DNA from: Ferrovibrio sp. | GTDB lineage: Bacteria; Pseudomonadota; Alphaproteobacteria; Ferrovibrionales; Ferrovibrionaceae | Assembly: GCF_019636075.1 (NCBI RefSeq) | Contig: NZ_JAHBYG010000041.1 | Span: forward strand, 1 to 37,818 | Direction: 5' to 3' | DNA: 37,818 nucleotides | Shown here: one piece after another, positions 26,341-36,962 of the stretch | Layout of the letters: each line of letters starts with the position of its first letter | How positions within the stretch are numbered: position 1 is the stretch's first letter | The notes under the pieces: generated by a model | The model's input: only the letters and a program-made list of their open reading frames with translations | What the model was told of the DNA's origin: nothing | Databases searched by the model: none | Program-made: the position numbers and the translations under genes

Positions 26341-26440
26341 GAAGCATCGTTATCGGCCGGCCGTCGTATCCTTTGCGATGGGGCTGGCATACCGCCGGGC
26401 CGCTATATCCAAAGGCCTGGGCCGCGCTGCGCCGGCCTTG

Positions 26441-26518
26441 AGCCGGATAGCAGCCAGACCTGCGAAGATACTAGGCCGGCGCGAAGATATCAGACCGGCG
26501 TCAAGATAGTAGCCGACC
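26441..26518. repeat. Three to four imperfect 19-bp direct repeats
   Basis: Units at 26462-26480, 26481-26499 and 26500-26518 are each exactly 19 bp and share the pattern G(C/T)(G/C)AAGATA followed by AG or CAG and a CCGGC/CCGACC end. A more degenerate 20-bp unit (26441-26460) precedes them. The array ends 27 bp before the start of a small gene. Regular near-two-turn spacing suggests a protein-binding array; the adjacent 26344-26440 stretch shows nothing else. Confidence 0.65.
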
Positions 26519-26545
26519 CACTCATTCTGCAGCCCGGAGGCTCCT

Positions 26546-26725
26546 ATGGCGTTCAAGCCGAATTACAATCAACAGCGTTCCGAGCGCAATCGGGCCAAGG
26601 AAGAGCGCAAGCAGGAAAAGCTGGCGCGGCGGCAGGAAGAATCCGAACGCCGCAAGGCCGCCGGCCTGGCTCCCGAAGCCGGCGATGAGACGGCAGGCGA
26701 CAATGCCGCCGATAGCAAAGAATAG
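26546..26725 (+). CDS. Small charged protein of unknown function
   Basis: 59 residues from ATG 26546 to TAG 26723-26725, with ribosome site GGAGG (26536-26540) 5 nt upstream. Residues 10-40 form a very charged helix rich in Arg, Lys, Glu and Gln (QQRSERNRAKEERKQEKLAR) and the tail is acidic. No cysteine, signal or membrane segment. Similar short proteins occur as hypotheticals in alphaproteobacteria, as far as I recall, but no function is known to me. The next small gene starts 11 bp downstream, so they are likely co-transcribed. Confidence 0.75.
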   Translation: MAFKPNYNQQRSERNRAKEERKQEKLARRQEESERRKAAGLAPEAGDETAGDNAADSKE

Positions 26726-26736
26726 GCAGTTCCCCC

Positions 26737-26964
26737 ATGGCGAAGAAAAAAGCGAAGATCGATAGCACCTTCGTGCTGTTCGATGTGACCTATGAGGATG
26801 GCTCGCTGAGTTCCAACCGCCGGGTGCCGGCGGCAGATCTCGGCGGCCTGGATGGCGACGATCCCGCCAAGCATATGATCGAGGCGCAGGACCGCGAGAT
26901 TGCGCTGAAATCCGGCCGCCCGCGCGGCCCGATCAAGAGCCTCAAGCGCAGCCCCAATCAGTAG
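26737..26964 (+). CDS. Small basic protein of unknown function
   Basis: 75 residues, starting MAKKKAKID and ending RGPIKSLKRSPNQ. The middle part, TFVLFDVTYEDGSLSSNRRV, looks like two beta strands, and is followed by an acidic helix (GGLDGDDPAKHMIEAQDREI). I do not recognise the family. It is probably in one operon with the 59-residue gene. Immediately after its stop is a small hairpin GACGG-AAA-CCGTC (26964-26976) shared with the convergent dehydrogenase. Confidence 0.72.
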   Translation: MAKKKAKIDSTFVLFDVTYEDGSLSSNRRVPAADLGGLDGDDPAKHMIEAQDREIALKSGRPRGPIKSLKRSPNQ

Positions 26965-26974
26965 ACGGAAACCG

Positions 26975-27727
26975 TCAGGTTATCGCCAGGCCATCATCGG
27001 CGGTGATGATCGCGCCGTTGATGAAGCGGCTTTCATCTGCGCAGAGCAGCAGCAGCAGGCCATCCAGGTCTTTCGGCTCGCCCACGCGGCGGCGCGGCAG
27101 CATCTGCATCAGCTTTTTGCCGCCTTCGGTGGCCCAATATTCGCGGTTGATCTCGGTTTCGATATAGCCCGGGCAGATCGCGTTGGTGTTGATGCCATAG
27201 CGCGCCCATTCCAGCGCCATTGCCTTGGTCATCTGCACAACGGCGGCCTTGCTCATGCAATAGGTGCTGAGCTGGCTCAGCACGCGTAGCCCGGCCACCG
27301 AGGCGATATTCACGATGCGGCCCTGGATGCCCTGTTTCACCATGCTGGCGGCGGCCGCCTGGGCCACGAAGAAGGCGCCCTTGGTGTTGGTGTCCATGGT
27401 GAAATCGTAATCTTCCTCGGTCACGTCCAGCAGCTTCTTCTGCGCCGAGACGCCGGAATTGTTCACCAGGATATCGATCTTGCCCAGCCGGGCTTCCACC
27501 TCGGCTACGGCGGCCTTGATGCCGGGCAGGTCGGTTACGTCGAGCTTTACGCTAATAGCTTGTCCGCCCTTGGCTTCGATGCGGCTTTTCAGCGCCTCCA
27601 GCCGGTCGGTGCGGCGGGCGGCCAGGGCCACGCTGGCGCCCTCGGCGCTCAGAATCTCGGCGAAGCGCTCGCCAAGTCCGCTCGATGCGCCGGTGATCAA
27701 AGCCGTCTTGCCCGCCAGTTTGCCCAT
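26975..27727 (-). CDS. SDR family oxidoreductase
   Basis: 250-residue classical short-chain dehydrogenase. The cofactor motif is TGASSGLG (residues 12-19), NNSG lies at about 89-92, and the catalytic residues are Ser143, Tyr156 and Lys160 (YCMSK). AARR after the second strand suggests NADP(H) preference. ATG 27727 has GGAGGA 6 nt upstream. It resembles FabG-like 3-hydroxyacyl dehydrogenases, with CPGYIETEIN in the substrate loop, but the substrate cannot be named. Transcribed alone, convergent with the small genes. Confidence 0.88.
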   Translation of the reverse strand: MGKLAGKTALITGASSGLGERFAEILSAEGASVALAARRTDRLEALKSRIEAKGGQAISVKLDVTDLPGIKAAVAEVEARLGKIDILVNNSGVSAQKKLLDVTEEDYDFTMDTNTKGAFFVAQAAAASMVKQGIQGRIVNIASVAGLRVLSQLSTYCMSKAAVVQMTKAMALEWARYGINTNAICPGYIETEINREYWATEGGKKLMQMLPRRRVGEPKDLDGLLLLLCADESRFINGAIITADDGLAIT

Positions 27728-27835
27728 GATTTCCTCCAGTTGAGGCCGCGATGCTAACCGGGGCGGGCAGGGGGTCAAGCTTTCCGTTCCGTAACCGCAC
27801 TTTTCTTTTTTGGTATCTGTCCTATGCTTGTCGGC

Positions 27836-28498
27836 ATGAAAATAGAAATCGTCTCCGATCCCGTCTGCCCCTGGTGCTATATCGGCAAGCGCCGGCTGGA
27901 ACAGGCCCTGGCGCAACGCCCCGATATCCAGTTTGAAATCGCCTATCGGCCGTTTCAGCTGAACCCGGATATGCCGGTGGAGGGCGTGGACCGCGCCTCT
28001 TATCTGGAAGCCAAGTTCGGCGGGCCCGAGCGCGCCAAGACGATCTATGCCCGGGTGAAGGCGGAAGGCGCCAAGGAAGGCCTCAGCCTGAATATCGAAG
28101 GCATCGCGCGCCAGCCCAATACCCTGGCGGCGCACACGCTGTTGCGCTGGGGCATCGAGGCCGGTGTGCAGTTCGAATTGAAGGAAGCGCTGCTGCGGGC
28201 CTATTTCACCGAGAACCGCGATATCGGCGATCATGCCGTGCTGGCCGATATCGCCGGCGCGGTGGGCATGGATGCCGCGCTGGTGAAGCAATTGCTCGAT
28301 GAAGGCCGCGACCGCGATATCGCCGAGCAGGAAGATGCCATGGCCCGCCAGATGGGCGTCAGCGGCGTGCCGTTTTTCATCTTCGAGCGCAAATACGGCG
28401 TTTCCGGCGCGCAGCCGCCCGAGCAATTGCTGCAGGTGATCGACAAGGTGGCCGAAGAACTGGCCAGCGGCGAACTCGCCGCCAACGACGCCGACTAG
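27836..28498 (+). CDS. DsbA-family oxidoreductase (FrnE-like)
   Basis: 220-residue cytoplasmic thioredoxin-fold protein of the DsbA/2-hydroxychromene-2-carboxylate isomerase group. It starts MKIEIVSDPVCPWCYIGKRR, with the active-site CPWC at residues 11-14, and has the cis-proline loop GVSGVPFFIF about 180 residues on. FrnE relatives are disulfide isomerases linked to oxidative stress tolerance. I chose ATG 27836 because family proteins begin there; ATG 27824 is in frame. Neither has a ribosome site, and a TATGCT at 27823-27828 would put the transcript start almost at ATG 27836, so a leaderless mRNA is possible. Confidence 0.87.
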   Translation: MKIEIVSDPVCPWCYIGKRRLEQALAQRPDIQFEIAYRPFQLNPDMPVEGVDRASYLEAKFGGPERAKTIYARVKAEGAKEGLSLNIEGIARQPNTLAAHTLLRWGIEAGVQFELKEALLRAYFTENRDIGDHAVLADIAGAVGMDAALVKQLLDEGRDRDIAEQEDAMARQMGVSGVPFFIFERKYGVSGAQPPEQLLQVIDKVAEELASGELAANDAD

Positions 28499-28525
28499 CC
28501 TGATAGCTGCGCAGATACCTCTATG

Positions 28526-28613
28526 CGTCACCCTCGGATTTATTCCGAGGGTCCATGCCGGACACAGCAAAGCCGCTGAAACATGGACCACCGCAACAAG
28601 TGCGGTGGTGACG
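28526..28613. repeat. RIME-like palindromic intergenic element (four-way junction)
   Basis: Four nested complementary pairs occur in 88 bp: outer CGTCACC (28526-28532)/GGTGACG (28607-28613), left arm CCTCGGA (28532-28538)/TCCGAGG (28544-28550), central arm GGTCCATG (28550-28557)/CATGGACC (28582-28589), and right arm CACCGCA (28589-28595)/TGCGGTG (28601-28607). They would fold into a cruciform or cloverleaf. The GTCACCC...GGGTCCATG theme is a widespread alphaproteobacterial intergenic repeat (RIME-like). It sits between two convergent gene ends. Confidence 0.78.
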
Positions 28614-28630
28614 GTTTGGGGCCGTCAGCC

Positions 28631-31600
28631 TTATTTCTTCGCTTTCGCCGCAATCGCGGCCAGATCGGAAGCCAGTTCCAGCACGCCATGCAGGCGGTCT
28701 TCCGGCGTCGGCCATTCGCGGATCAGCACCAGCTTCTGGTCGGGGCGCAGCTTCGCCTGGCCCTTGGCGCGCTGGATATACAGCACCAGGCCCGGCGGAT
28801 CGATGAAGCGGTTGTCGCGGAAGGCCAGTGTCACGCCCTTCGGGCCGGCCTCGATGCGGGCGATATTGGCCACGCGACAATGCTGTTTGATTGCCACGAT
28901 ATCAAGCAGATGCTTCACTTCCAAAGGCAACGCGCCGAAGCGGTCGATCATCTCGGCCGCGAATGAATCGATTTCCTCGCGGCCTTCCAGTTCGGCCACG
29001 CGGCGATAGAGCTGCAGGCGCAAATTCAGATCCGGCACATAGCTTTCCGGGATCAGCACCGCCGTGCCGATCTGGATTTGCGGCGACCATTTTTCGGCAT
29101 CCGTCACGGTTTCGCCGCGCTTGCGGGCGCGGGCATCCTGGATCGCCTCCTGCAGCATCTCCTGGTAAAGCTCGAAGCCCACTTCGCGGATATGGCCCGA
29201 TTGTTCCTCGCCCAGCAGGTTGCCGGCGCCGCGCAAATCCAGATCGTGGCTGGCCAATGTGAAGCCCGCGCCCAATCCATCCAGGCTTTGCAGCACGCGC
29301 AGGCGCTGGTCGGCATTGGCGTTCAGCATGCGGCCGGGTTGATAGGTGAAATAGGCATAGGCGCGCAGCTTCGAGCGGCCCACGCGGCCGCGCAGCTGAT
29401 ACATCTGCGCCAGGCCGAACAGATCGGCGCGATACACCACCAATGTGTTGGCGCTGGGAATATCCAGGCCGCTTTCCACGATATTGGTGGCCACCAGCAC
29501 ATTATAGCGGCCATCGTAGAAGGCGTTCATCACGTCTTCCAGATCGGTGGGCGCCATCTGGCCATGGGCCATCACCGGTTTCAATTCGGGCACATGATGC
29601 TTGAGGAAGCTCATGCCGAATTCCAGGTCTTCGATGCGCGGTACCACGAAGAAGCTCTGGCCGCCGCGAAAATGCTCGCGCAGCAAGGCTTCGCGGATCA
29701 CTACAGGATCGAACGGGGCCACATAGGTGCGCACTGCCAGGCGATCCACCGGCGGCGTGGCGATCAGGCTCAATTCGCGCACGCCAGACAGCGCCAGTTG
29801 CAGCGTGCGCGGAATCGGCGTGGCGCTCATGGTCAGCACATGCACCTCGGCGCGCAGTTGCTTCAGGCGCTCCTTATGCTTCACGCCGAAATGCTGCTCC
29901 TCGTCGATGATCATCAGGCCCAGCCGCTTGAACTCGATGCTCTTGCTCAGCAAGGCATGGGTGCCGATCACGATATCCACGGTGCCTTCCGACATGCCCT
30001 TTTTTGCGTCCTTGGCGGTTTTGGCATTCACCAGGCGCGACAATTGCTCTATGCGCACCGGCAGGCCGCGGAAACGCTGCACGAAGCTCCGATAATGCTG
30101 GCGGCAGAGCAAAGTCGTCGGGCAGATCAGCGCCACCTGCTGGCCGCTCATGGCGGCGGCAAAAGCGGCGCGCAACGCCACTTCGGTTTTGCCGAAGCCC
30201 ACATCGCCGCAAATCAGCCGATCCATCGGCTTGCCGGCGGCCAGGTCTTCCAGCGTATCCTCGATGGCGCGGGCCTGGTCCTCGGTTTCCTCGAAGGGAA
30301 AGCGCGCGCAGAATTCCTCATACAGCCCATCGGGCGGGGTCAGGCGCTCGGCGGTGCGCAGCGCGCGTGCGGCGGCCACCTGCATCAGGGCTTCCGCCAT
30401 GTCCTTCAGGCGGCGCTTCATGCGCGCCTTGCGGTTCTGCCAGGCTACGCCGCCGAGTTTATCGAGCACCACCTCGGTATCGCCGCCGCCATAGCGCGAC
30501 AGCATCTCGATATTTTCCACCGGCAGATACAGCCGGTCGCCGCCCTCGTAATGCAGCAGCAGGCAATCATGCGGCGCGCCGGCCACATCCAGCGTTACCA
30601 GCCCTTGATAGCGACCGATGCCGTGGTCCACATGCACCACATAGTCGCCGGCATTCAGGCCGGCGGCCTCGGCGATGAAATTCTCCGCTCGGCGTTGGCG
30701 GCGCTTCGGCCGCACCAGGCGGTCGCCCAGGATATCCTGCTCGGCGATCACGCAAAGATCGGGCGCGTCGAAGCCATGTTCCAGCGGCAGCACGGCAATC
30801 GCCGCCGTATTGCGCGGCAGGCTTTCCAGATCGGCCGCTGCCTCGATTTCCTGCAACGGTTCGATGCCATGATCGCGCAGCACCAGGCCCAGGCGGTCGC
30901 GTGCGCCCAGCGTGAAGGCTGCGAACAGCACGCGTTTGCCCAGGCCAAGCTGTTTGGCCAGATGTCCGCCCAGGGCTTCATACACGCCCACGCTGGGTGC
31001 GATTTTTTCGCTGGCATGATGATGTTCGGCGGCCTTGGCGGCCTGGGCGCGTTCGGGCGCGAAATCGCGGCCGGGCCGGGCGCTGAGATCGAGTGCGATA
31101 CTGTCTTTCACGCCCACGCTCTCAAAGGCATTCAGCATGCCGGTGGGATGCTTGGCCAGCTTGGCGTTCCATTCGCCGGCAGTGAGGTACAGCCGATCCG
31201 GCGGCAGCGGCTTGTAGGTGGAACCGCCGGCTTCCGACAAGCCGGAATTCATTGCCGCGCGGCGGGCATCGAAATGATCCGCCACGGCGCGGAAACGTTC
31301 GTCGGCGGCCTCGTCCAGCAGCGGATCGAGCAGCAGCGGCGCGCCGGGCATGTAATCGAAGATCGTGGCAAGCTGCTCGAAGAAGAGCGGCAGCCAATGC
31401 TCCATGCCGATATGGCGGCGGCCTTCCGATACGGCGGCATAAAGCGGATCGTTGTCGGTAACGGCGCCGAATAATTCGCGATAGCGGCCACGGAAGCGGG
31501 CAATCGAATCCGGGTCCAACGGCACTTCGCTCATCGGAGTGAGCGCGAGCATGCCGGCTTCGCCGATGCTGCGCTGGTCGCCCGGATCGAAGCGGCGGAT

Positions 31601-32179
31601 GGTATCCACTTCGTCGCCGAAGAAATCCACGCGATAGGGCTGTTCGGCGCCGGGCGGATAGAGGTCGATCAGGCCGCCGCGTTGCGCGAATTCGCCCGGC
31701 TCCATCACGGTCGCCACGCGGTTATAGCCATTGCGGGCGAGATAGCCGAGCAGGTCTTCCGGTTTCAGGCGTGCGCCTTTGGCCGTGGAGAATGCAGTGG
31801 ATTTCAGATAATCCGGGCCGGGCAGGCGCTGCAAGGCGGCATTCAGCGTGGTGAGCAACGCCCAGCCGCCGGCTGGCGGTGATAATGCCAACTGGCTTAA
31901 GCCATCCATGCGCTTGGCGGCGATTTCCGGATTGGGCGATACGCGGTCATAGGGCTGGCAATCCCAGGCCGGCAGGCCGATCACCGGCAGCGCCGGCGCG
32001 AAGAATCGCAAGGCCTGTTCCAGGGCCGCCATGCGTGCATCGTCGCGGCAGATGAACACGATGCCCCGCCCCAGCCTGGCCGCCAGTGCCGCCAGCAGAC
32101 GCGCATCCTGGCCCTCGGGCACGCCGCCCAAAGCCCAGCGCCCGGGCTTACCCAGGATATCCGGCAAAGCGATGGCCAT
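28631..32179 (-). CDS. mfd: Mfd transcription-repair coupling factor
   Basis: 1182-residue ATP-dependent translocase that removes RNA polymerase stalled at DNA damage and recruits nucleotide excision repair. In order: UvrB-homology region with DCQPYDRVSPNPEIAAKRM, the RNA-polymerase-interacting domain near residue 500 (GDYVVHVDHGIGRYQG), the RecG-like motor with Walker A GDVGFGKTEVAL (about 655) and [29 protein letters not shown], and the C-terminal TRCF domain. Full length for the family. Its ATG overlaps the sdhE stop by one base (TGATG), so the two genes are translationally coupled. Confidence 0.97.
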   Translation of the reverse strand: MAIALPDILGKPGRWALGGVPEGQDARLLAALAARLGRGIVFICRDDARMAALEQALRFFAPALPVIGLPAWDCQPYDRVSPNPEIAAKRMDGLSQLALSPPAGGWALLTTLNAALQRLPGPDYLKSTAFSTAKGARLKPEDLLGYLARNGYNRVATVMEPGEFAQRGGLIDLYPPGAEQPYRVDFFGDEVDTIRRFDPGDQRSIGEAGMLALTPMSEVPLDPDSIARFRGRYRELFGAVTDNDPLYAAVSEGRRHIGMEHWLPLFFEQLATIFDYMPGAPLLLDPLLDEAADERFRAVADHFDARRAAMNSGLSEAGGSTYKPLPPDRLYLTAGEWNAKLAKHPTGMLNAFESVGVKDSIALDLSARPGRDFAPERAQAAKAAEHHHASEKIAPSVGVYEALGGHLAKQLGLGKRVLFAAFTLGARDRLGLVLRDHGIEPLQEIEAAADLESLPRNTAAIAVLPLEHGFDAPDLCVIAEQDILGDRLVRPKRRQRRAENFIAEAAGLNAGDYVVHVDHGIGRYQGLVTLDVAGAPHDCLLLHYEGGDRLYLPVENIEMLSRYGGGDTEVVLDKLGGVAWQNRKARMKRRLKDMAEALMQVAAARALRTAERLTPPDGLYEEFCARFPFEETEDQARAIEDTLEDLAAGKPMDRLICGDVGFGKTEVALRAAFAAAMSGQQVALICPTTLLCRQHYRSFVQRFRGLPVRIEQLSRLVNAKTAKDAKKGMSEGTVDIVIGTHALLSKSIEFKRLGLMIIDEEQHFGVKHKERLKQLRAEVHVLTMSATPIPRTLQLALSGVRELSLIATPPVDRLAVRTYVAPFDPVVIREALLREHFRGGQSFFVVPRIEDLEFGMSFLKHHVPELKPVMAHGQMAPTDLEDVMNAFYDGRYNVLVATNIVESGLDIPSANTLVVYRADLFGLAQMYQLRGRVGRSKLRAYAYFTYQPGRMLNANADQRLRVLQSLDGLGAGFTLASHDLDLRGAGNLLGEEQSGHIREVGFELYQEMLQEAIQDARARKRGETVTDAEKWSPQIQIGTAVLIPESYVPDLNLRLQLYRRVAELEGREEIDSFAAEMIDRFGALPLEVKHLLDIVAIKQHCRVANIARIEAGPKGVTLAFRDNRFIDPPGLVLYIQRAKGQAKLRPDQKLVLIREWPTPEDRLHGVLELASDLAAIAAKAKK

Positions 32180-32445
32180 CAGCGGTCGAGCTTGAAGGCC
32201 TGCAGCAGTTTCATCACCGGCGTATCGAATGCCGGCGGCACCGGGTCGCGGCCGATGGCCCAGGCGTAGATTTGCGGATCTTCGTTGGTATCCAGCAGGG
32301 CTTCATAGGCATCCAGCTGTGCGGCATCGAAATCCGGCAGATGCCGGGCGGCAAAACTGCCCAGCAGCAGGTCGGTTTCCTTCATGCCGGTATAGCGGCT
32401 GCGATGGATCAGGCGCTTGCGGCGGATCTCGATAGATTCTGGCAT
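32179..32445 (-). CDS. sdhE: SdhE, FAD assembly factor of succinate dehydrogenase
   Basis: 88-residue protein of the SdhE/Sdh5 (DUF339) family, which helps attach FAD covalently to SdhA. The family pattern RKRLIHRSRYTGMKETDLLL is clear, and IYAWAIGRDPVP is the conserved second half. In the core RGxxE motif the Arg is replaced by Thr (TGMKE), while Gly and Glu are kept. Position next to mfd and opposite recG is common in alphaproteobacteria. The start is ATG 32445; a 69-bp gap with a TATAGT (32472-32477) separates it from recG. Confidence 0.88.
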   Translation of the reverse strand: MPESIEIRRKRLIHRSRYTGMKETDLLLGSFAARHLPDFDAAQLDAYEALLDTNEDPQIYAWAIGRDPVPPAFDTPVMKLLQAFKLDR

Positions 32446-32514
32446 GACTGGCTCTCGGGATAGGGGACAGATATAGTACGCGGCACCGATAGCACACAAG
32501 GTTCTCACCCGCCG

Positions 32515-34608
<2,094 letters not shown>

Positions 34609-34628
34609 AAATTTCTGGGAGGAATGCC

Positions 34629-36263
34629 GTGTCTGAAACGCTGCGTGAACGCGGAGAGTTCGATTACGTCATCGTCGGCGGCGGCACGGCCGGTTCGCTG
34701 CTGGCCAATCGCCTGACGGCCGATCCCAATATCAGCGTGCTGCTGCTGGAAGCCGGCGGCGACGACGATTGGATCTGGTTCCATATCCCCATCGGCTATC
34801 TGTTCGCCATCGGCAATCCGCGTTCCGACTGGTGCTATGCCACCGAGCCGGTGCCGGGGCTGAACGGCCGCAGCATCGGCTATGCGCGCGGCAAAGTGCT
34901 GGGCGGCTGCACGGCGATCAACGCCATGGTTTATATGCGCGGCCAGGTGCAGGATTACGACAATTGGCGGCAACTTGGCCTTACCGGCTGGGGCTGGGAT
35001 GATGTGCTGCCGTATTTCCTCAAGCATGAGGATCATTTCGGCGGCGGCGATTTGCATGGCAGCGGCGGCGAGTGGCGCGTGGAGCAGCCGCGCGTGCGCT
35101 GGGATATCCTGGATGCCGTGCAGCGCGCGGGTGCCGAGATCGGCATTCCGCCGGTGGATGATTTCAATCGCGGCGACAATGAAGGCAGCGGCTATTTCCA
35201 GGTCAATCAGCGCAAAGGCCGGCGCTGGTCGGCGGCCACGGGTTTTCTGAAACCCATCCTGCATCGCCGCAATCTGGAAATCCGCAAACACGCGCATATC
35301 CAGCATGTGCAACTCGATGGCAAGCGCGCCGCCGGCGTGGTTTATCACCGCGATGGTGCATCTTGGCTGGCCAAGGCGCGCGGCGAAGTGATTCTGTCTG
35401 CTGGCGCCATCGGCTCGCCGCAGATCATGCAGCTATCGGGCATCGGGCCCGGCGATCTGCTGCGCAGCCATGGCATAGCCGTTGCCCATGAATCGCCCGG
35501 CGTGGGCGAGAATTTGCAGGATCATCTGCAATTGCGGTTGATCTTCAAGGTTGCCGGCGTGCAGACCATCAACGAGATCGATCGTTCGCTGTTGGCGAAG
35601 GCGAAAATCGCCATGGATTACGCGTTGTTCCGGCGCGGTGCGCTCACCATGGCGCCCTCGCAATTCGGCATGTTCACGCGCTCGTCGCCCGAACATGCCA
35701 CGGCGAATGTGGAATTCCATATCCAGCCGTTGTCATTGGACAAGTTCGGCGACCCGCTGCATGATTTTCCGGCCTTCACGGCCAGCATCTGCAATCTGCG
35801 GCCCACCAGCCGCGGCCATGTGCGGATCAAGAGCGCCGATCCCTTTGCCGCGCCGGCGATCCAGCCGAATTATCTGGCCACGCCGGAGGATATGCGCGTG
35901 GCGGTGGACAGCATCAAGCTGACGCGCCGGCTGGCTGCCGCGCCGGCCTTGGCGCAATACCGGCCGGAGGAATATCTGCCGGGCCCGCAGGTGCAGAGCG
36001 AAGAAGATATGCGCAAGGTGGCCGGCAATCTCGGCGCCACCATCTTCCACCCGGTCAGCACCGCGAAGATGGGGCCGGATCACGATCCGATGGCTGTGCT
36101 GGATGGGGAATTGCGTGTGCGTGGCCTGCAGGGCCTGCGGGTGATCGATGCTTCGGCCATGCCGCTGATCACCTCGGGCAACACCGCTTCGCCAACCTTG
36201 ATGATCGCCGAGAAAGGCGCGGAATTCATCCTGCGCGATTACCGCGCAGGCATTCGGGCTTAG
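34629..36263 (+). CDS. GMC family FAD oxidoreductase (choline/alcohol dehydrogenase-like)
   Basis: 544-residue flavoenzyme from GTG 34629 (GGGAGGA 5 nt upstream). The FAD motif is YVIVGGGTAGSLLANRL at the N-terminus, GMC signature 1 is GKVLGGCTAINAMVYMRG, and signature 2 is GAIGSPQIMQLSGIGPG. The catalytic pair is His474 (TIFHPVSTAKMG) and Asn518 (SGNTASPT), 44 residues apart as in the family. It oxidises a primary or secondary alcohol; choline is only one possibility, and no betaine genes are near. No signal peptide. It starts 20 bp after recG and may share its transcript. Confidence 0.9.
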   Translation: MSETLRERGEFDYVIVGGGTAGSLLANRLTADPNISVLLLEAGGDDDWIWFHIPIGYLFAIGNPRSDWCYATEPVPGLNGRSIGYARGKVLGGCTAINAMVYMRGQVQDYDNWRQLGLTGWGWDDVLPYFLKHEDHFGGGDLHGSGGEWRVEQPRVRWDILDAVQRAGAEIGIPPVDDFNRGDNEGSGYFQVNQRKGRRWSAATGFLKPILHRRNLEIRKHAHIQHVQLDGKRAAGVVYHRDGASWLAKARGEVILSAGAIGSPQIMQLSGIGPGDLLRSHGIAVAHESPGVGENLQDHLQLRLIFKVAGVQTINEIDRSLLAKAKIAMDYALFRRGALTMAPSQFGMFTRSSPEHATANVEFHIQPLSLDKFGDPLHDFPAFTASICNLRPTSRGHVRIKSADPFAAPAIQPNYLATPEDMRVAVDSIKLTRRLAAAPALAQYRPEEYLPGPQVQSEEDMRKVAGNLGATIFHPVSTAKMGPDHDPMAVLDGELRVRGLQGLRVIDASAMPLITSGNTASPTLMIAEKGAEFILRDYRAGIRA

Positions 36264-36270
36264 CGGGTCT

Positions 36271-36807
36271 TTATGCCGACAGGCCGGCGGCGCGCACCAC
36301 GCCGTTGGTGATCAGTTTGGCGGCTTCTTCCGGCCCCACCCATTTCGTGTCCTTCACGAACTTGCCCTTTTCCAGATCCTTGTAATGGCTGAAAAAGTGT
36401 TCGATCTGCAGCAGCAGGCTGGGCGGCAGGTCTTCGTAGGATTTCACGTTGGTGTAGAAGGGGTGCAGCTTGTCCACCGGCACGGCGATGATCTTTTCGT
36501 CGCCGCCGGCCTCGTCTTCCATCATCAGGGCGCCGATCGGGCGCGAGCGGATGACCGCGCCGGCCACCACCGGAATCTGGCTCACCACCATGATGTCGCA
36601 GGGGTCGCCATCGCCCGACAGCGTGTGCGGGATGAAGCCGTAATTGGCCGGATAGAACATCGCGGTGTGGATGAAGCGGTCCACGAACAGGGCGCCGGAA
36701 TCCTTGTCCAGTTCATATTTCACCGGAACGCCGCCCGCCGGAATTTCGATCACGGCGTTAACGTCGAAGGGCGGATTTTTGCCGACGGGGATACGGGCGA
36801 TGTCCAT
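36271..36807 (-). CDS. ppa: Inorganic pyrophosphatase, family I
   Basis: 178-residue soluble enzyme that hydrolyses pyrophosphate and drives biosynthetic reactions. The family signature DGDPCDIMV (three metal-binding Asp) follows YGFIPHTLSG, and KYELDKDSGALFVDRF and EDLPPSLLLQIEHFFSHYK are typical. ATG 36807 has AGGAG about 8 nt upstream. Convergent with the GMC gene (7-bp gap) and divergent from the pyruvate kinase fragment. The divergent gap contains the small palindrome CAGTG-TG-CACTG (36830-36841). Confidence 0.96.
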   Translation of the reverse strand: MDIARIPVGKNPPFDVNAVIEIPAGGVPVKYELDKDSGALFVDRFIHTAMFYPANYGFIPHTLSGDGDPCDIMVVSQIPVVAGAVIRSRPIGALMMEDEAGGDEKIIAVPVDKLHPFYTNVKSYEDLPPSLLLQIEHFFSHYKDLEKGKFVKDTKWVGPEEAAKLITNGVVRAAGLSA

Positions 36808-36909
36808 GGTAAAGCTCCTGGGAGGGCGCCAGTGTGCACTGCGGGATGGGGTTTACCGCGTCGCAACATGGAAATGCAACGCTCTTACGGATGTAAAACG
36901 CAGATTTCC

Positions 36910-36938
36910 TTGGCAGTGTCTCACAGAAGCCCTAACCT
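36910..36938 (+). promoter_or_regulatory. Likely promoter of the pyruvate kinase gene
   Basis: TTGGCA (36910-36915) and TAACCT (36933-36938) are 17 bp apart and 24 bp before the start codon, with GGGGGAG (36951-36957) as ribosome site. The -10 is a fair match (TAnnnT). The promoter and start signals look intact, so the damage to pyk is only in its body. Confidence 0.45.
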
Positions 36939-36962
36939 GTTGGCATTCAAGGGGGAGACTGC

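Noticed and set aside
26441..26518. Plasmid replication origin at the 19-bp repeats
   Set aside because: No Rep or Par gene, AT-rich unwinding region or DnaA box lies nearby, and the surroundings are chromosomal housekeeping genes.
29078..31474. A 798-codon plus-strand frame opposite mfd
   Set aside because: Same His/Gln/Ala-rich antisense signature; mfd on the minus strand is complete and conserved.
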